Assembly (NCBI GenBank): GCA_047777415.1
Contig: JBKEEO010000001.1
Span: 1,054,001-1,118,000, forward strand
Reading direction: 5' to 3'
Origin: Caproicibacter sp047777415
GTDB lineage: Bacteria > Bacillota > Clostridia > Oscillospirales > Acutalibacteraceae
Length of the DNA stretch: 64,000 nt
Shown: one piece after another, positions 8,660 to 17,944 of the stretch
Layout: each line of letters begins with the position of its first letter
Numbering within the stretch: position 1 is the stretch's first letter
The notes under the pieces: generated by a model
The model's input: only the letters and a program-made list of their open reading frames with translations
What the model was told of the DNA's origin: nothing
The model's database searches: none
Position numbers and translations under genes: made by a program

Positions 8660-10029
8660 TAAAACAGAGTTCGGAAGATCGGATGCGCTTGAGTGAAATC
8701 ATGCATTTGGTCTGGATTAACATTATGGAAAGTAAATTTAAGGTGTTTCTGACTTCCCTCGGCGTTATCGTCGGCTCCGCTACCATTATTTTAGTTATCG
8801 CGGTAGGACACGGCGGAGAAGTGGAAGTACAAAATGAATACAAAACCCTTAATGCAGGTTCCATCAATGTCGCTGCCAGTACCGAAGCACAGATGATGGA
8901 CCAGATGATAGGCGGTTTTGCAGGAGGCGGTTCCCCACCGGGAATGGGCGGAGGCAGTCCGGGTGGAGGAAATCGAACGGGAGGCGGACATACCGGAGGC
9001 GGAATGTCGGGCGGATTCGGCGGTGGAGCAGGAGGCGCTGAAGAAAAGGCGGTTACGCTTACGGAGGACGACAAAGAAGATATTGCCTCACTGATTTCCG
9101 GCCTTTCGAATGTGACAATTTATGCAACGGGTACTGCTTCCGTCGATGGAGGTGACCTAGATGAGGAAACCGATGAAACGGTGGTCGGAATTGAAAGCGC
9201 ATATCAAGACATGTGTAATTTTGAACTGCTTCAAGGGGATTTTATTGCGGATGAGGATAATGAAGATAAAAGCAAAGTTGCAGTTATCGGGTACACCCTT
9301 GCGCAGACGATTTTTGGGAGTGCATATTTAGCTTACGGAGACAGTATTTCCATTGAGGGCAAAAAGTATGAAATTATCGGTGTTTTAAATCAAATGGGCT
9401 CTGTTACTTCCGGAACCAGCCCGGATGATTCGATTTTTGTCCCTTATCAAACCGCATCGAAATATATCTACGGGAATGATATTGACCCGCAAATTATGGC
9501 GATTGCTTCCGATGTAACCACGGTTTCCGAAAAAATAGAGCAAATCAAGGCGGTTTTAATGGAGAATTATCCCAATGTTTCCGAAAATGCCTTTAATGTG
9601 ACCGATGCGGGCAGCACGTTAAAATCCGCGACTTCCTCAGCGGAAACGCTCTCCATGCTGCTGATGATTGTAGCCGCAATTGTTTTCGTCGTAGGCGGCA
9701 TTGGCATTATGAACGTTATGTTTGTGTCTGTAAAGGAGCGGACGCAGGAAATTGGAATTTTAAAAGCTTTGGGTGGTTCCAAACAAATGATACTGCTGGA
9801 ATTTTTGTTGGAGTCAACTTTCATCAGTGCGTTCGGCGGGCTGCTTGGAGTGGTTGTAGGCTTTGCGCTGGTCCCGGTGGTTCGTCTCAGTGGAATGACG
9901 GTTGAGCCTATTGCGGTCAGCGCACTGTATTCCATGATTTTTGCCGTATCAACAGGTACTATTTTTGGCTTTTACCCGGCGTGGAAAGCGGCTTCTCTGA
10001 TGCCGATTGAAGCATTATCACAGGAATAG
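8656..10029 (+). CDS. MacB-like ABC exporter permease (FtsX family) with glycine-rich insert
   Basis: The 457-residue protein has the MacB_PCD plus FtsX architecture: a membrane segment near residues 28-50, a large extracytoplasmic domain, and three C-terminal membrane segments (LLMIVAAIVFVVGGIGIMNV and the last two at about 395-445), with the conserved KERTQEIGILKALG loop. ATPase is encoded separately downstream. Unusually, residues about 80-126 form a low-complexity Gly/Met/Ser insert (for example GGFAGGGSPPGMGGGSPGGG) inside the extracytoplasmic domain. The start overlaps the adaptor stop (ATGA). Confidence 0.92.
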   Translation: MIKQSSEDRMRLSEIMHLVWINIMESKFKVFLTSLGVIVGSATIILVIAVGHGGEVEVQNEYKTLNAGSINVAASTEAQMMDQMIGGFAGGGSPPGMGGGSPGGGNRTGGGHTGGGMSGGFGGGAGGAEEKAVTLTEDDKEDIASLISGLSNVTIYATGTASVDGGDLDEETDETVVGIESAYQDMCNFELLQGDFIADEDNEDKSKVAVIGYTLAQTIFGSAYLAYGDSISIEGKKYEIIGVLNQMGSVTSGTSPDDSIFVPYQTASKYIYGNDIDPQIMAIASDVTTVSEKIEQIKAVLMENYPNVSENAFNVTDAGSTLKSATSSAETLSMLLMIVAAIVFVVGGIGIMNVMFVSVKERTQEIGILKALGGSKQMILLEFLLESTFISAFGGLLGVVVGFALVPVVRLSGMTVEPIAVSALYSMIFAVSTGTIFGFYPAWKAASLMPIEALSQE

Positions 10030-10042
10030 GAGGAACTTTTAC

Positions 10043-10723
10043 ATGAACATTCATCGCAAATTATGCGCTCTTGCCTGCACTGCATTGCTGCTGATTCCTT
10101 TGGCGGCCTGCTCCAAAGGAACCCAAAACAGCAGTATGGAGAAAGCGCAATCGGCAGCGGACAGCTCCCAACAAACGCAGATTGTCGGAAAAGTAACCTC
10201 CATTGTTGGAAATCAGGTAACGCTTGCAATTGGCACATTAAACAGTTCTGAGGAGAAGGGTGCTGCAAGGCGGTCAAACGCAGGAGAAAAGAATAACGCC
10301 GACAGGGGTAAAGTTATATCTGCTGCATCATCCGCCGCAGCGGAAGACTCCTCTTCAGCGACATCTTCTCAATCCGGCAGCGAGTCTTCATCCGGTCTGA
10401 TTACCTTGACGGGTGAAACTCAAACTTTTCTGATTCCGGTTGGGCTTACCCTTTCATCGGCCCGACTGGGTACCGGGGTGTCTGCAAAAGACGGGAGCGG
10501 AGCAAACGGCGCGGCTGCCGAAAACGAAAATGCTCCCGCAAGACCAGATGATGCATCGGGAAACCAGATGTCGGGATTACGAGGCGGAAATGCAGCTGCG
10601 CAGCTTTCGCAGCGTACGCAGGATTTTTCCGATATCACACCGGGCATGATTTTGCAGATAACCGAAAAAACATTGAGCGACGGGACACAGCAAATTGTGA
10701 GTGTAGCGGTGCTGTCGGAATAA
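10043..10723 (+). CDS. Lipoprotein of unknown function in exporter operon
   Basis: The product (226 residues) begins with a lipoprotein signal peptide ending in LAAC at Cys 22. The start ATG 10043 has AGGAGG at 10029-10034; an upstream in-frame ATG lies inside the permease gene and lacks such a site. The mature protein has a short conserved-looking segment (QTQIVGKVTSIVGNQVTLAIG), which resembles a small beta-barrel seen in proteins next to MacAB-like exporters, then long Ser/Ala/Gly-rich low-complexity stretches, and ends with DFSDITPGMILQITEK. I do not recognise the family. Its place between permease and ATPase genes suggests a surface accessory to the exporter. Confidence 0.8.
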   Translation: MNIHRKLCALACTALLLIPLAACSKGTQNSSMEKAQSAADSSQQTQIVGKVTSIVGNQVTLAIGTLNSSEEKGAARRSNAGEKNNADRGKVISAASSAAAEDSSSATSSQSGSESSSGLITLTGETQTFLIPVGLTLSSARLGTGVSAKDGSGANGAAAENENAPARPDDASGNQMSGLRGGNAAAQLSQRTQDFSDITPGMILQITEKTLSDGTQQIVSVAVLSE

Positions 10724-10743
10724 ATTTCTCGGGAGGAATGAAT

Positions 10744-11442
10744 TTGGATCAGGTTATCCGAATGCAGGGTATCAGAAAATTCTACAATCAAGGGGAAAAC
10801 AGGCTGGAAGTTCTCAAAGGAATTTCTTTTGAGGTTGAACAGGGGGAATTCTTAGCCATTCTTGGCCCATCCGGCTCCGGAAAAAGCACGCTGATGAATA
10901 TCATCGGCTGTATGGACCGGGTTCAAGAGGGGGACTACTGGCTGACCGGAGCCTATGTAAACAGTATGAACGACGCCCAAATGACGGTGCTAAGAAACCG
11001 TCAAATAGGGTTTATCTTTCAGAAATATCATCTCATTCAAAAATACACGGTTCTTCAAAACACCATGATTCCACTCCTCATACGCGGCATGTCGCGCAAA
11101 GAAGCGGAGGAACGTTCCATGGAAAAGCTGGAGCTGCTTGGCATGAAGGAACGTGCTAACCACAAACCGAATGAACTTTCGGGCGGGCAGCAGCAGCGAA
11201 CGGCAATTGCACGGGCATTGGTTGGTTCCCCGAAGCTGTTGCTTGCGGACGAACCGACCGGTGCGCTGGATCGTTCGACGGGGGAAGAAGTCCTAAAACT
11301 TTTCCGGCAGTTAAACGAAATGGGAAATACCATCGTCATGATTACACACGATCTTCATGTTGCAAAAAGTGCCAAACGCATCGTCAAAATCATTGATGGT
11401 GAACTATTCCAGGGCGGTGAAGAGGATGTTGCATTGGAATGA
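10744..11442 (+). CDS. MacB-like ABC exporter ATP-binding protein
   Basis: This is a complete ABC ATPase of the LolD/MacB type: Walker A GPSGSGKST, Q-loop IFQKYHL, signature LSGGQQQR, Walker B LLLADEPTGAL and switch His in ITHD. It powers the permease encoded two genes upstream. The start is uncertain: ATG 10738 is only one base from GGGAGG (10731-10736), whereas TTG 10744, in the same frame, has a normal 7-base spacing and is chosen here; ATG 10762 is also possible. Confidence 0.93.
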   Translation: MDQVIRMQGIRKFYNQGENRLEVLKGISFEVEQGEFLAILGPSGSGKSTLMNIIGCMDRVQEGDYWLTGAYVNSMNDAQMTVLRNRQIGFIFQKYHLIQKYTVLQNTMIPLLIRGMSRKEAEERSMEKLELLGMKERANHKPNELSGGQQQRTAIARALVGSPKLLLADEPTGALDRSTGEEVLKLFRQLNEMGNTIVMITHDLHVAKSAKRIVKIIDGELFQGGEEDVALE

Positions 11443-11473
11443 CTGTAAACGGAGAGAACAAGGGGGGTATCAA

Positions 11474-12121
11474 GTGATTCGGTATCAATTTACAAAGAAG
11501 ACTATGCGATTAACGGTTGCAATGATGTTGACTGTTTTTGCACTTGGGGCAAGGACAGCAGTTGCTGCATTTGCTGCCACGGAAGACAGCGCGATTGCAA
11601 CTGAAAATTTCCCCAATGTGACTTTAGCAGCAAATACCAGTTATATTTCAGACAGCTACTTTGGAATATTGAATCTGAGTGTTGATGATAATTCTGTGGC
11701 CTATGCTACGGTCGACAGCGAGAACCGTGTGGTCATTACAGCAACGGGGGAAGGTGCAGCCACGGTCCAATTCTGGTATAAAGAGACTTCAACGGATGAA
11801 TGGGTCGCTGCAGTTGTGCCGATTACCGTATCCGGTACGTCCGATACAGCACAGACCGTAACCGCCAGTCAGATTGGATTGGTTTTTCCTCAGCAAAGTA
11901 TCAGCATGAATGTGGGAGCAAATCATACAATCAGCGGCATCACGTTAAATGGTACGGTAATCAATTCAGAAACCTTGTTGTGGATTTCTTCATCGGATTC
12001 TGTTGCGACAGTGGACAGGGACTCCGGAGAAATTCACGCGGTGTCTGAGGGAACGACAAAAGTTTATGCGGTGGATCCGGTTACGAACAGCTGTGCCAGT
12101 GTTACGGTTATTGTAAACTAG
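11474..12121 (+). CDS. Secreted protein with bacterial Ig-like (BIG2) domain
   Basis: A GTG start at 11474 follows AGGGGGG (11461-11466) and gives a 215-residue protein with a signal peptide (basic VIRYQFTKKTMR, hydrophobic core, cleavage near AFAATE). Two Ig-like modules follow; the second matches the BIG2 pattern of cell-surface adhesins (GANHTISGITLNG, LLWISSSDSVATVDRDSGEI, HAVSEGTTKVYAVD). No sortase motif is seen. It is the last gene of the exporter operon, 31 bases after the ATPase, and could be a wall-associated accessory or exported partner. Confidence 0.8.
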   Translation: MIRYQFTKKTMRLTVAMMLTVFALGARTAVAAFAATEDSAIATENFPNVTLAANTSYISDSYFGILNLSVDDNSVAYATVDSENRVVITATGEGAATVQFWYKETSTDEWVAAVVPITVSGTSDTAQTVTASQIGLVFPQQSISMNVGANHTISGITLNGTVINSETLLWISSSDSVATVDRDSGEIHAVSEGTTKVYAVDPVTNSCASVTVIVN

Positions 12122-12207
12122 AGTTTATTGGAACACAATTGTCCCATAAATGGCAAACAGAGTATCAGCAAAGATAAAAATATGGAACAGAATCATGCAG
12201 CAATATC

Positions 12208-12244
12208 AAAAATCCTGCCGAAGAAAAATCGGCAGGATTTTTTC
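12208..12244. terminator. Bidirectional intrinsic terminator
   Basis: A 13-base inverted repeat (AAAAATCCTGCCG and its complement) with a 9-base loop and A/T runs on both sides sits between the convergent Ig-like gene and the 955-residue protein gene, so it can serve both. Confidence 0.88.
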
Positions 12245-12248
12245 TGCT

Positions 12249-15116
12249 TTAAAATAAGTGGCTGATGGTGTTCGCGGCGTTGTTCCACAAAGAGCGAAGC
12301 CATCCTAATAATCCGGAACCGAAGTCCTCGGAATCTGTCACAGTTTCCACAACCGGCGTTTCATCATCTTCAGGTTCTTCAATTTCCGCTGTTTTGTAGA
12401 CGAATTTTACGCGTGTTTCAGCTCCGTCTGCGGCTTCCGTGAAGATTTTGTACTGGTCTGAGAGGTCTAGGTATGCGTCTTTTTTGTCCATGAGGGCCGT
12501 CATATTGTCCGTTGTGCCCTCCTCAATAAATTCATCCAATTTGGTAAAGGTGTCATTAAACAGGGAAACGGTATCCGGTTGGGTGGTCAGTCGGAAAATT
12601 TCCATGATATCTCTGTGGTTGCGGATATCGTCTTCCATTTTTGTCAGAACAGCGCTTGTCTGTGGCATCTTGTGCAGGCTTGCGTTGATTGCCGGCTCAT
12701 CCAATTCTGCCTTGATTGCATCTAGAATCGGGCGGGAATCATCCCAATCGGCGAATAAATCCGGTATCATGCTGCGGAAGTTTTTGATTTTTGGGTCGTC
12801 ATTTAAGTCAATGAGGTCGCGAAGGATGGAAATGTTGTCTTTATTCTCATCCATATCGGTTTTCATATCTCTCAGTTTTTTGGCCCATGTAATCATATAG
12901 TCCATATCGTCTTTGTTTAAAAGGAGATCTTTCGCATCATCAAAATCGTCCTCAAGTTCGGATAATTCATCTTCATCTAGGTCGTCTAGGTCATTCTGCA
13001 GGTCATCAAAATAACCTTTGAGGTGTCCCATGTTGTCGAGTGTACTGGTCAGTTGCGATGTATAATCGTCCCCAAGCTCATCTTCCAGACTCTCCTGCAG
13101 CTCAGCGGAGTTGGAAAGCAGGCCGTTTAAGGAAGAGGTTAAAGCAGGAGATAGATTTTCTGCGAGCTGTGAAATCATTGCCGCACGTTCTTCGTCAGAC
13201 AACGATTCCAGCATATTCCCCAATACAGTTTCGACATCAGAAACGGGAATGACGGCGTCCTGATTTTCTGCCAAAATATACGGCATCATCTGTTGGATTA
13301 AATCAGATTGGATGTTTGCAGGAAGGCTTGACATTTGCTCAAACAGGTTTAATAACCGGATGTTTCCGTTGTCGTCTGCAAGCACTGTGGCGGCGGAAGC
13401 GATTGTTTGGAGTACTTCAGCCGTTACATTTTCGTTTGGCTGGATGTTACCCAAATCCGAAGCGGAAATCACGGCATCCGGATTGTTTTCCAGAAACGAA
13501 TCTGCCAGCTGCGCCATGACTGCGGACGAAGTTGTGCTTTGCATTGCATCAGAAGGCAGCGTACTCGTCAATTCCAACAGATTGCCGACGCTGATGTTGC
13601 CATTTTCATCAGCTTGGCTCTCAACACGCTGAGAAATTATATTTGTGAATTCACGGGATAAAACGGATTGAAGCAGTGCTTCTATATCTTCCGATTCCAG
13701 CGAAATGGAACTTTGTGACAGGCCCAGCGAGGTCATGGCCTCATTGAGCTCACTCATGCTTTCCAATGTATCAGCAAGCGCATCTTGCACATCGGAGTTG
13801 CTTAGAGCGGCAAGCGTGTCAAAATCCTCGTCATCCAGACGGTGTATGATATGTTTTGCCTGTGTGAGAGCATCGTCTAAGTGGTCATAGTTTTTATCGT
13901 AGCTGTCCAGAACATGAATCACACGATCCAACTTGCCGATTTTGAATGTTTCAATGTCGTCATAATCTGCAAGCAGTATTTTTGCTTTTTCAATATTTTC
14001 ATCGGTCAAACGGTCGTTTAGTCCGCGGATAATCGGATGATCCAGCACATATTTTAAATCGGCTTTGTCAATGTCTGATTTAACGCGGTCATACAGGCTG
14101 ATATTTTCATCGGTTACATATTTCGGCATAATGTCCAGCGCGGCGGTGTCAAGGTCATAGAAGTCAAATACGTCATCCACAATCAAACGTGCCGCCGCAG
14201 TGCGGTCCGGATTGGTGAAAAGGGAACGAATTTCCTTATCCGGGTCGGCTTTTTCAATGTTATCCTGCATCTGGCTCAGTTTGTCTAGGTCGTCCCTTAT
14301 ATCATCCAGGCTGCCGTCGCTGTCAAAGTCATCCTCATTGGGAAGCTCCGGTGTTGCCACAATGGCGATGGAACCCAGCGTAAAGTTCGTTGCATCCGCA
14401 GTAATTTCCACACTTTCCGGCAAGTCAAGGGAATCTAGGCCTTTGACCCCGCAGTTTTTTAGGTCCAGGCTTTCCGAAAGACCGGGCATGCAAAGGAATG
14501 TGACAAATTGATTATTGCCGTCGGAAATGACCTTTCCCTTGCTAACAGAAACATTGCGGAATGTGTCGGACGGAAGGTTTGCAGTGACCACCGCCGTCAT
14601 CGGCGTGTACATGACCACATCTTCTCCATTTACCTGAACCGTATGCGCATCCGTGTTTTTCAAACTGATTGTGATTTTAACTTTACCCGATTTTCCGGCA
14701 ATCTGTTCCGGCGTAACGGTTTTTCCGTCGAGTTCATAGGACACATTGACTTTAAGCGGAGTGGGTTTGGAGGTTGTTCCCTGGTAGTAGATATCGGTAC
14801 CGTTTTCGCCGTCGCTGTTTAGCACCCAGGTTAAATGATTGCCCGTTTTCTCGGGTTGTATGGAAGATTTTACGTTTTTGATGTTTTCCAAATCGGATTT
14901 ATCCAGGATTCTCACTGCGTTGGAATCCGTATGCAGCCAGTCAGAAACAGTGATGTTTTGCACTTCGCCCGTTGCGCTCAGATTTACATAAACCGTTTCA
15001 TCTTTTTCGGTCGATTCTCCGCTTACAGCAGCTGCTGTCGGAGAGGATAATGCGAAAATAACAGCGAGAAGCAGGCAGCCGATTCGTCCGGCGCGGGAAT
15101 AAAATTGTTTTTTCAT
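12249..15116 (-). CDS. Large secreted or surface protein of unknown function in MMPL operon
   Basis: The 955-residue protein has a signal peptide (residues 1-30, cleavage near AAAVSG), an N-terminal beta-rich region to about residue 240 (ELDGKTVTPEQIAGKSGKVK is typical of proteins encoded beside clostridial MMPL/RND transporters), then a long acidic helical region with many Asp/Leu heptads, probably coiled coil. Residues of about 500-560 and 580-635 are an internal duplication (NGNISVGNLLELTSTLPSD versus NGNIRLLNLFEQMSSLPAN, each ending in AVI.SD). No C-terminal membrane anchor is visible. It follows the MMPL gene by 30 bases on the same strand, so the two likely act together. No enzymatic motif was recognised. 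Confidence 0.8.
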   Translation of the reverse strand: MKKQFYSRAGRIGCLLLAVIFALSSPTAAAVSGESTEKDETVYVNLSATGEVQNITVSDWLHTDSNAVRILDKSDLENIKNVKSSIQPEKTGNHLTWVLNSDGENGTDIYYQGTTSKPTPLKVNVSYELDGKTVTPEQIAGKSGKVKITISLKNTDAHTVQVNGEDVVMYTPMTAVVTANLPSDTFRNVSVSKGKVISDGNNQFVTFLCMPGLSESLDLKNCGVKGLDSLDLPESVEITADATNFTLGSIAIVATPELPNEDDFDSDGSLDDIRDDLDKLSQMQDNIEKADPDKEIRSLFTNPDRTAAARLIVDDVFDFYDLDTAALDIMPKYVTDENISLYDRVKSDIDKADLKYVLDHPIIRGLNDRLTDENIEKAKILLADYDDIETFKIGKLDRVIHVLDSYDKNYDHLDDALTQAKHIIHRLDDEDFDTLAALSNSDVQDALADTLESMSELNEAMTSLGLSQSSISLESEDIEALLQSVLSREFTNIISQRVESQADENGNISVGNLLELTSTLPSDAMQSTTSSAVMAQLADSFLENNPDAVISASDLGNIQPNENVTAEVLQTIASAATVLADDNGNIRLLNLFEQMSSLPANIQSDLIQQMMPYILAENQDAVIPVSDVETVLGNMLESLSDEERAAMISQLAENLSPALTSSLNGLLSNSAELQESLEDELGDDYTSQLTSTLDNMGHLKGYFDDLQNDLDDLDEDELSELEDDFDDAKDLLLNKDDMDYMITWAKKLRDMKTDMDENKDNISILRDLIDLNDDPKIKNFRSMIPDLFADWDDSRPILDAIKAELDEPAINASLHKMPQTSAVLTKMEDDIRNHRDIMEIFRLTTQPDTVSLFNDTFTKLDEFIEEGTTDNMTALMDKKDAYLDLSDQYKIFTEAADGAETRVKFVYKTAEIEEPEDDETPVVETVTDSEDFGSGLLGWLRSLWNNAANTISHLF

Positions 15117-15146
15117 CAGTAGAAACCTCCTTCACCAAAAGAATCG

Positions 15147-17213
15147 TCAATTTGTATCAAAATGGTAACTGAATTTCCGAAGCAATGGCTCGGTTGTATA
15201 TAAAACAGATGGTAAAATAGCGATGATGATGACTGCGCTGATAATGGCTCCGCGTGCAAGCATGGAGCAAATATTTTGAATAATCCCCATTTGGGACACC
15301 ATTGAAACGCCGGTGGTGGCACAGAAGAATACCAATGAACTGGTAATGATGGATGGGAAAGAGGAAATGCTGGCCTCTTTTACAGCATCCATTCGATTCT
15401 TGCCAGCTTTCAGCTCTTCCTGAAAACGCGTTGTCATAAGAATGGAGTAGTCTACGGTTGCACCCAACTGAACGCAGTTAATTACAATGGGTGAGATAAA
15501 TGGAATGACAGTTCCTGTCAGGTATGGAATTCCCAAATTAAGGAAGATTGCCAATTCAATTACAGCTACCAGAATAATAGGAACGGAAATTGATTTAAAC
15601 ACAATTGCGACAATGACCAGCATGAGCAAAATGGAGATATAGCTTGTCACGGTAAAATCGTGGTCCGCAATTTCAACCAAATCCTTGGTCAATGCTCCTT
15701 CTCCCGTCACTTGGGAAGTGGGGTCATAATGTTTTGTGATTTTGGTAATCTGCTCAATTTGAGCGTTTTCGTTATCATCGGCAGCAGGATAAGTGGAATT
15801 AATCATAATGATTTCTCTGCCGTCTTTTTTGCAGATTTCTTTGATATCCTGCGGTATAAAGCTGTCCGGAATTGCCGGTCCGACGATATCGTCATATCCC
15901 AGAACATTTTTCACACCGTCAAGTTTTTTGATTTTCTCAATCATTTCCTTTGTTTTGTAGGCCGGCAGATTATCATCGATGATAACGAAATGCGTTGTAG
16001 CCATATCAAATTCTTTTTTCAGCTTGTCAGTTGCAACTCGGGAGTCCAGTGTGTCCGGCAGAGTCTGGTCAATGTTGTAGTAAACACTGGTGTGCGACTG
16101 CATATAAATCGCCGGGCCAATCAAAAGGAGAGCAATGGCAACCATGATTTTTCGGTGGCGCATAATCACATCGGCGCCGCGGTTGAATTTAGGAATCAGT
16201 GAGCGGTGCTTATATTGATGAATCGGTCGGTCAAACAGAAGAATGAGGGATGGAAGAACGGTGACGGTGCTCAGTACGCCAAGCACGACGCCTTTCATCA
16301 TCACGATGCCGATATCCTTGCCGAGTGCTAGGTCCATAAAGCAAAGTGCAAGGAAACCTGCAACTGTAGTCAGAGAGCTGCCTGCAAGGGAAAGAAAGGT
16401 ACTTTGAATGGCGCTTGCCATTGCATCTCTTCTGTCGTCAAATTTAGGAAGTTCCTCATCGTAGCGATAAATGAGGAAAATGGAATAATCCATGGTAACG
16501 GCCAGCTGAAGAATAGCTGCGATTGCTTTGGTAATGTACGAAATTTCGCCTAGAAAAATATTGGTTCCCATGTTGTAAAGAATGGCAAACCCGATACCCG
16601 CCAAAAAAACAAACGGGAGAAACCAGGATTCTAAGCTGAATGTCATAATGACAAGACACAGTGAGCATGCCAGTAAAACGTAGAAGGGCATCTCGCCCAC
16701 AAGCAAATTTTTCATGTCGCGCTGGATGGCGGAAAATCCGCTGAGATAACATTGCTTGTTCAGCAGTTTTTTGATATTTGTTATGGCATTGAATGTTTCT
16801 TCCGAAGATGTGGAGCCGTTGTAGGTAATCAGCAGCATGGTGGCATTTTCGCTGTAAAACATATCCTTAACTTTATCCGGCAGCATATCTTTTGGAACGC
16901 TCAGATCCACTAAATCATCTATCCAAACGCAGTCGTTTACTCCGGGAACTGTTTTGATTTTCTCTTTTAGGTCCGCGATATCACTTTCCGCCATGCCTTC
17001 AATTACTAACATGGAGGTTGCCGCATCGTGAAATGTATTCTCCAGAACGTCTTCACCTTTGACGGAATCCAAATCTTCCGGCAGGTAGGACAGTATGTCG
17101 TAATTGACCTTTGTTGCCATGTAGCCAAAGACACTTGGAATGAGAAGCAATACTGCAATCAGCATCACCACGGATGGGTGGCGTGTCAGTATTTTTGCAA
17201 ATTTGGAAAGCAA
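15147..17213 (-). CDS. MMPL/RND-family transporter
   Basis: The 688-residue protein has the duplicated RND layout of the Gram-positive MMPL/YdfJ/HpnN group: a membrane segment at residues 14-32, an extracytoplasmic loop, five membrane segments with the DYSIFLIYRYDEE motif in the first half, and the repeat in the second half with DYSILMTTRFQEE. Such proteins export lipids or drugs by proton motive force. It sits between tetR and the 955-residue secreted protein gene. The likely substrate is unknown. Confidence 0.92.
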   Translation of the reverse strand: MLSKFAKILTRHPSVVMLIAVLLLIPSVFGYMATKVNYDILSYLPEDLDSVKGEDVLENTFHDAATSMLVIEGMAESDIADLKEKIKTVPGVNDCVWIDDLVDLSVPKDMLPDKVKDMFYSENATMLLITYNGSTSSEETFNAITNIKKLLNKQCYLSGFSAIQRDMKNLLVGEMPFYVLLACSLCLVIMTFSLESWFLPFVFLAGIGFAILYNMGTNIFLGEISYITKAIAAILQLAVTMDYSIFLIYRYDEELPKFDDRRDAMASAIQSTFLSLAGSSLTTVAGFLALCFMDLALGKDIGIVMMKGVVLGVLSTVTVLPSLILLFDRPIHQYKHRSLIPKFNRGADVIMRHRKIMVAIALLLIGPAIYMQSHTSVYYNIDQTLPDTLDSRVATDKLKKEFDMATTHFVIIDDNLPAYKTKEMIEKIKKLDGVKNVLGYDDIVGPAIPDSFIPQDIKEICKKDGREIIMINSTYPAADDNENAQIEQITKITKHYDPTSQVTGEGALTKDLVEIADHDFTVTSYISILLMLVIVAIVFKSISVPIILVAVIELAIFLNLGIPYLTGTVIPFISPIVINCVQLGATVDYSILMTTRFQEELKAGKNRMDAVKEASISSFPSIITSSLVFFCATTGVSMVSQMGIIQNICSMLARGAIISAVIIIAILPSVLYTTEPLLRKFSYHFDTN

Positions 17214-17269
17214 TCAGCATCTCTCCGTTTCCTGTAATGCAATGTTTGGTTCGTTCCATGGTTCAACAC

Positions 17270-17860
17270 TTAGGCAAGAATCTGTTCGATGGAACGATAA
17301 AGCTCCGTACGAATCTCGTCAAATTCGTACGGCATTTTCATTATGATGGAGCTATAGCTGACGGCGCCCACCATGCAAACAATCAAGTACAGCCTCTGCC
17401 CCGCTATTTCGCTGGTTCCGCCATTGAGCATGAAATTCTCAATGAATTCTTTGCGCATATCCTCCAGCTCTGTGCAGTGAAATAATCGCTCAAACAGGGT
17501 GGGGGACAGGTTTTTAAAAACCAGTTCCAAAAATCGGGTATCATTTCTGAATGCGTGAATCAAGGAGTCAACAAAAAAAATGACACTTTCATGAAAACTG
17601 AGAGCTTGTTCGGCTTTCTTTCGTGCCAGTTCTTTCATGGTTTTATCCAGCAGCACAGAAGTCTTTCTAAGGATAACTTTATCCATTAAGTCGTACTTGT
17701 CCCTGCAATACAAATAAAAAGTTCCTTTTGCCACGCCGGCATGACGCGCGATTTCATCCACGATGGTGGCGTGCACCCCTTTGGAAGTAAAAAGCTCATA
17801 CGCCGCATCGTACAGCCGCGTCATTTTGAGCTTTTTATTTTCCAGCAGCTTTCCTCCCAT
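17270..17860 (-). CDS. TetR-family transcriptional regulator
   Basis: The N-terminal helix-turn-helix is typical (RLYDAAYELFTSKGVHATIV, then RHAGVAKGTFYLYCRDKYDL), followed by a ligand-binding helical domain. The start at 17860 has AAGAAGGTG behind it; an in-frame ATG 30 bases upstream lacks a site and lies in the operator. It heads the operon with the MMPL and secreted protein genes and very probably represses it through the two palindromes upstream. Length (196 residues) is normal. Confidence 0.93.
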   Translation of the reverse strand: MGGKLLENKKLKMTRLYDAAYELFTSKGVHATIVDEIARHAGVAKGTFYLYCRDKYDLMDKVILRKTSVLLDKTMKELARKKAEQALSFHESVIFFVDSLIHAFRNDTRFLELVFKNLSPTLFERLFHCTELEDMRKEFIENFMLNGGTSEIAGQRLYLIVCMVGAVSYSSIIMKMPYEFDEIRTELYRSIEQILA

Positions 17861-17880
17861 GAATTTATCACCTTCTTTAA

Positions 17881-17944
17881 AAATGACCAATAGTCATTTA
17901 TATTCAGCGTTGATAGTATAGTCTTAAAATGACTAATAGTCAAT
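17881..17944 (-). promoter_or_regulatory. tetR-MMPL operon promoter with two TetR-type operators
   Basis: On the minus strand a promoter reads TTGACT (17938-17943), 17 bases, TATACT (17915-17920). Two copies of the palindrome TGAC-YAATA-GTCA lie at 17881-17899 (arms AAATGAC/GTCATTT, perfect) and 17926-17944, centres 45 bases apart. One covers the -35 box and the other lies just after the expected transcript start. This is the arrangement expected for autorepression; binding by the encoded TetR is inferred. Confidence 0.85.

Noticed and set aside
10007..10042. Upstream start for the operon lipoprotein inside the permease gene
   Set aside because: It would put a polar stretch before the signal peptide and has no ribosome binding site, whereas ATG 10043 has AGGAGG.
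15660..16202. Open frame of 180 codons on the plus strand inside the MMPL gene
   Set aside because: It lies wholly within the conserved MMPL frame on the other strand and has no start signal or protein-like pattern.
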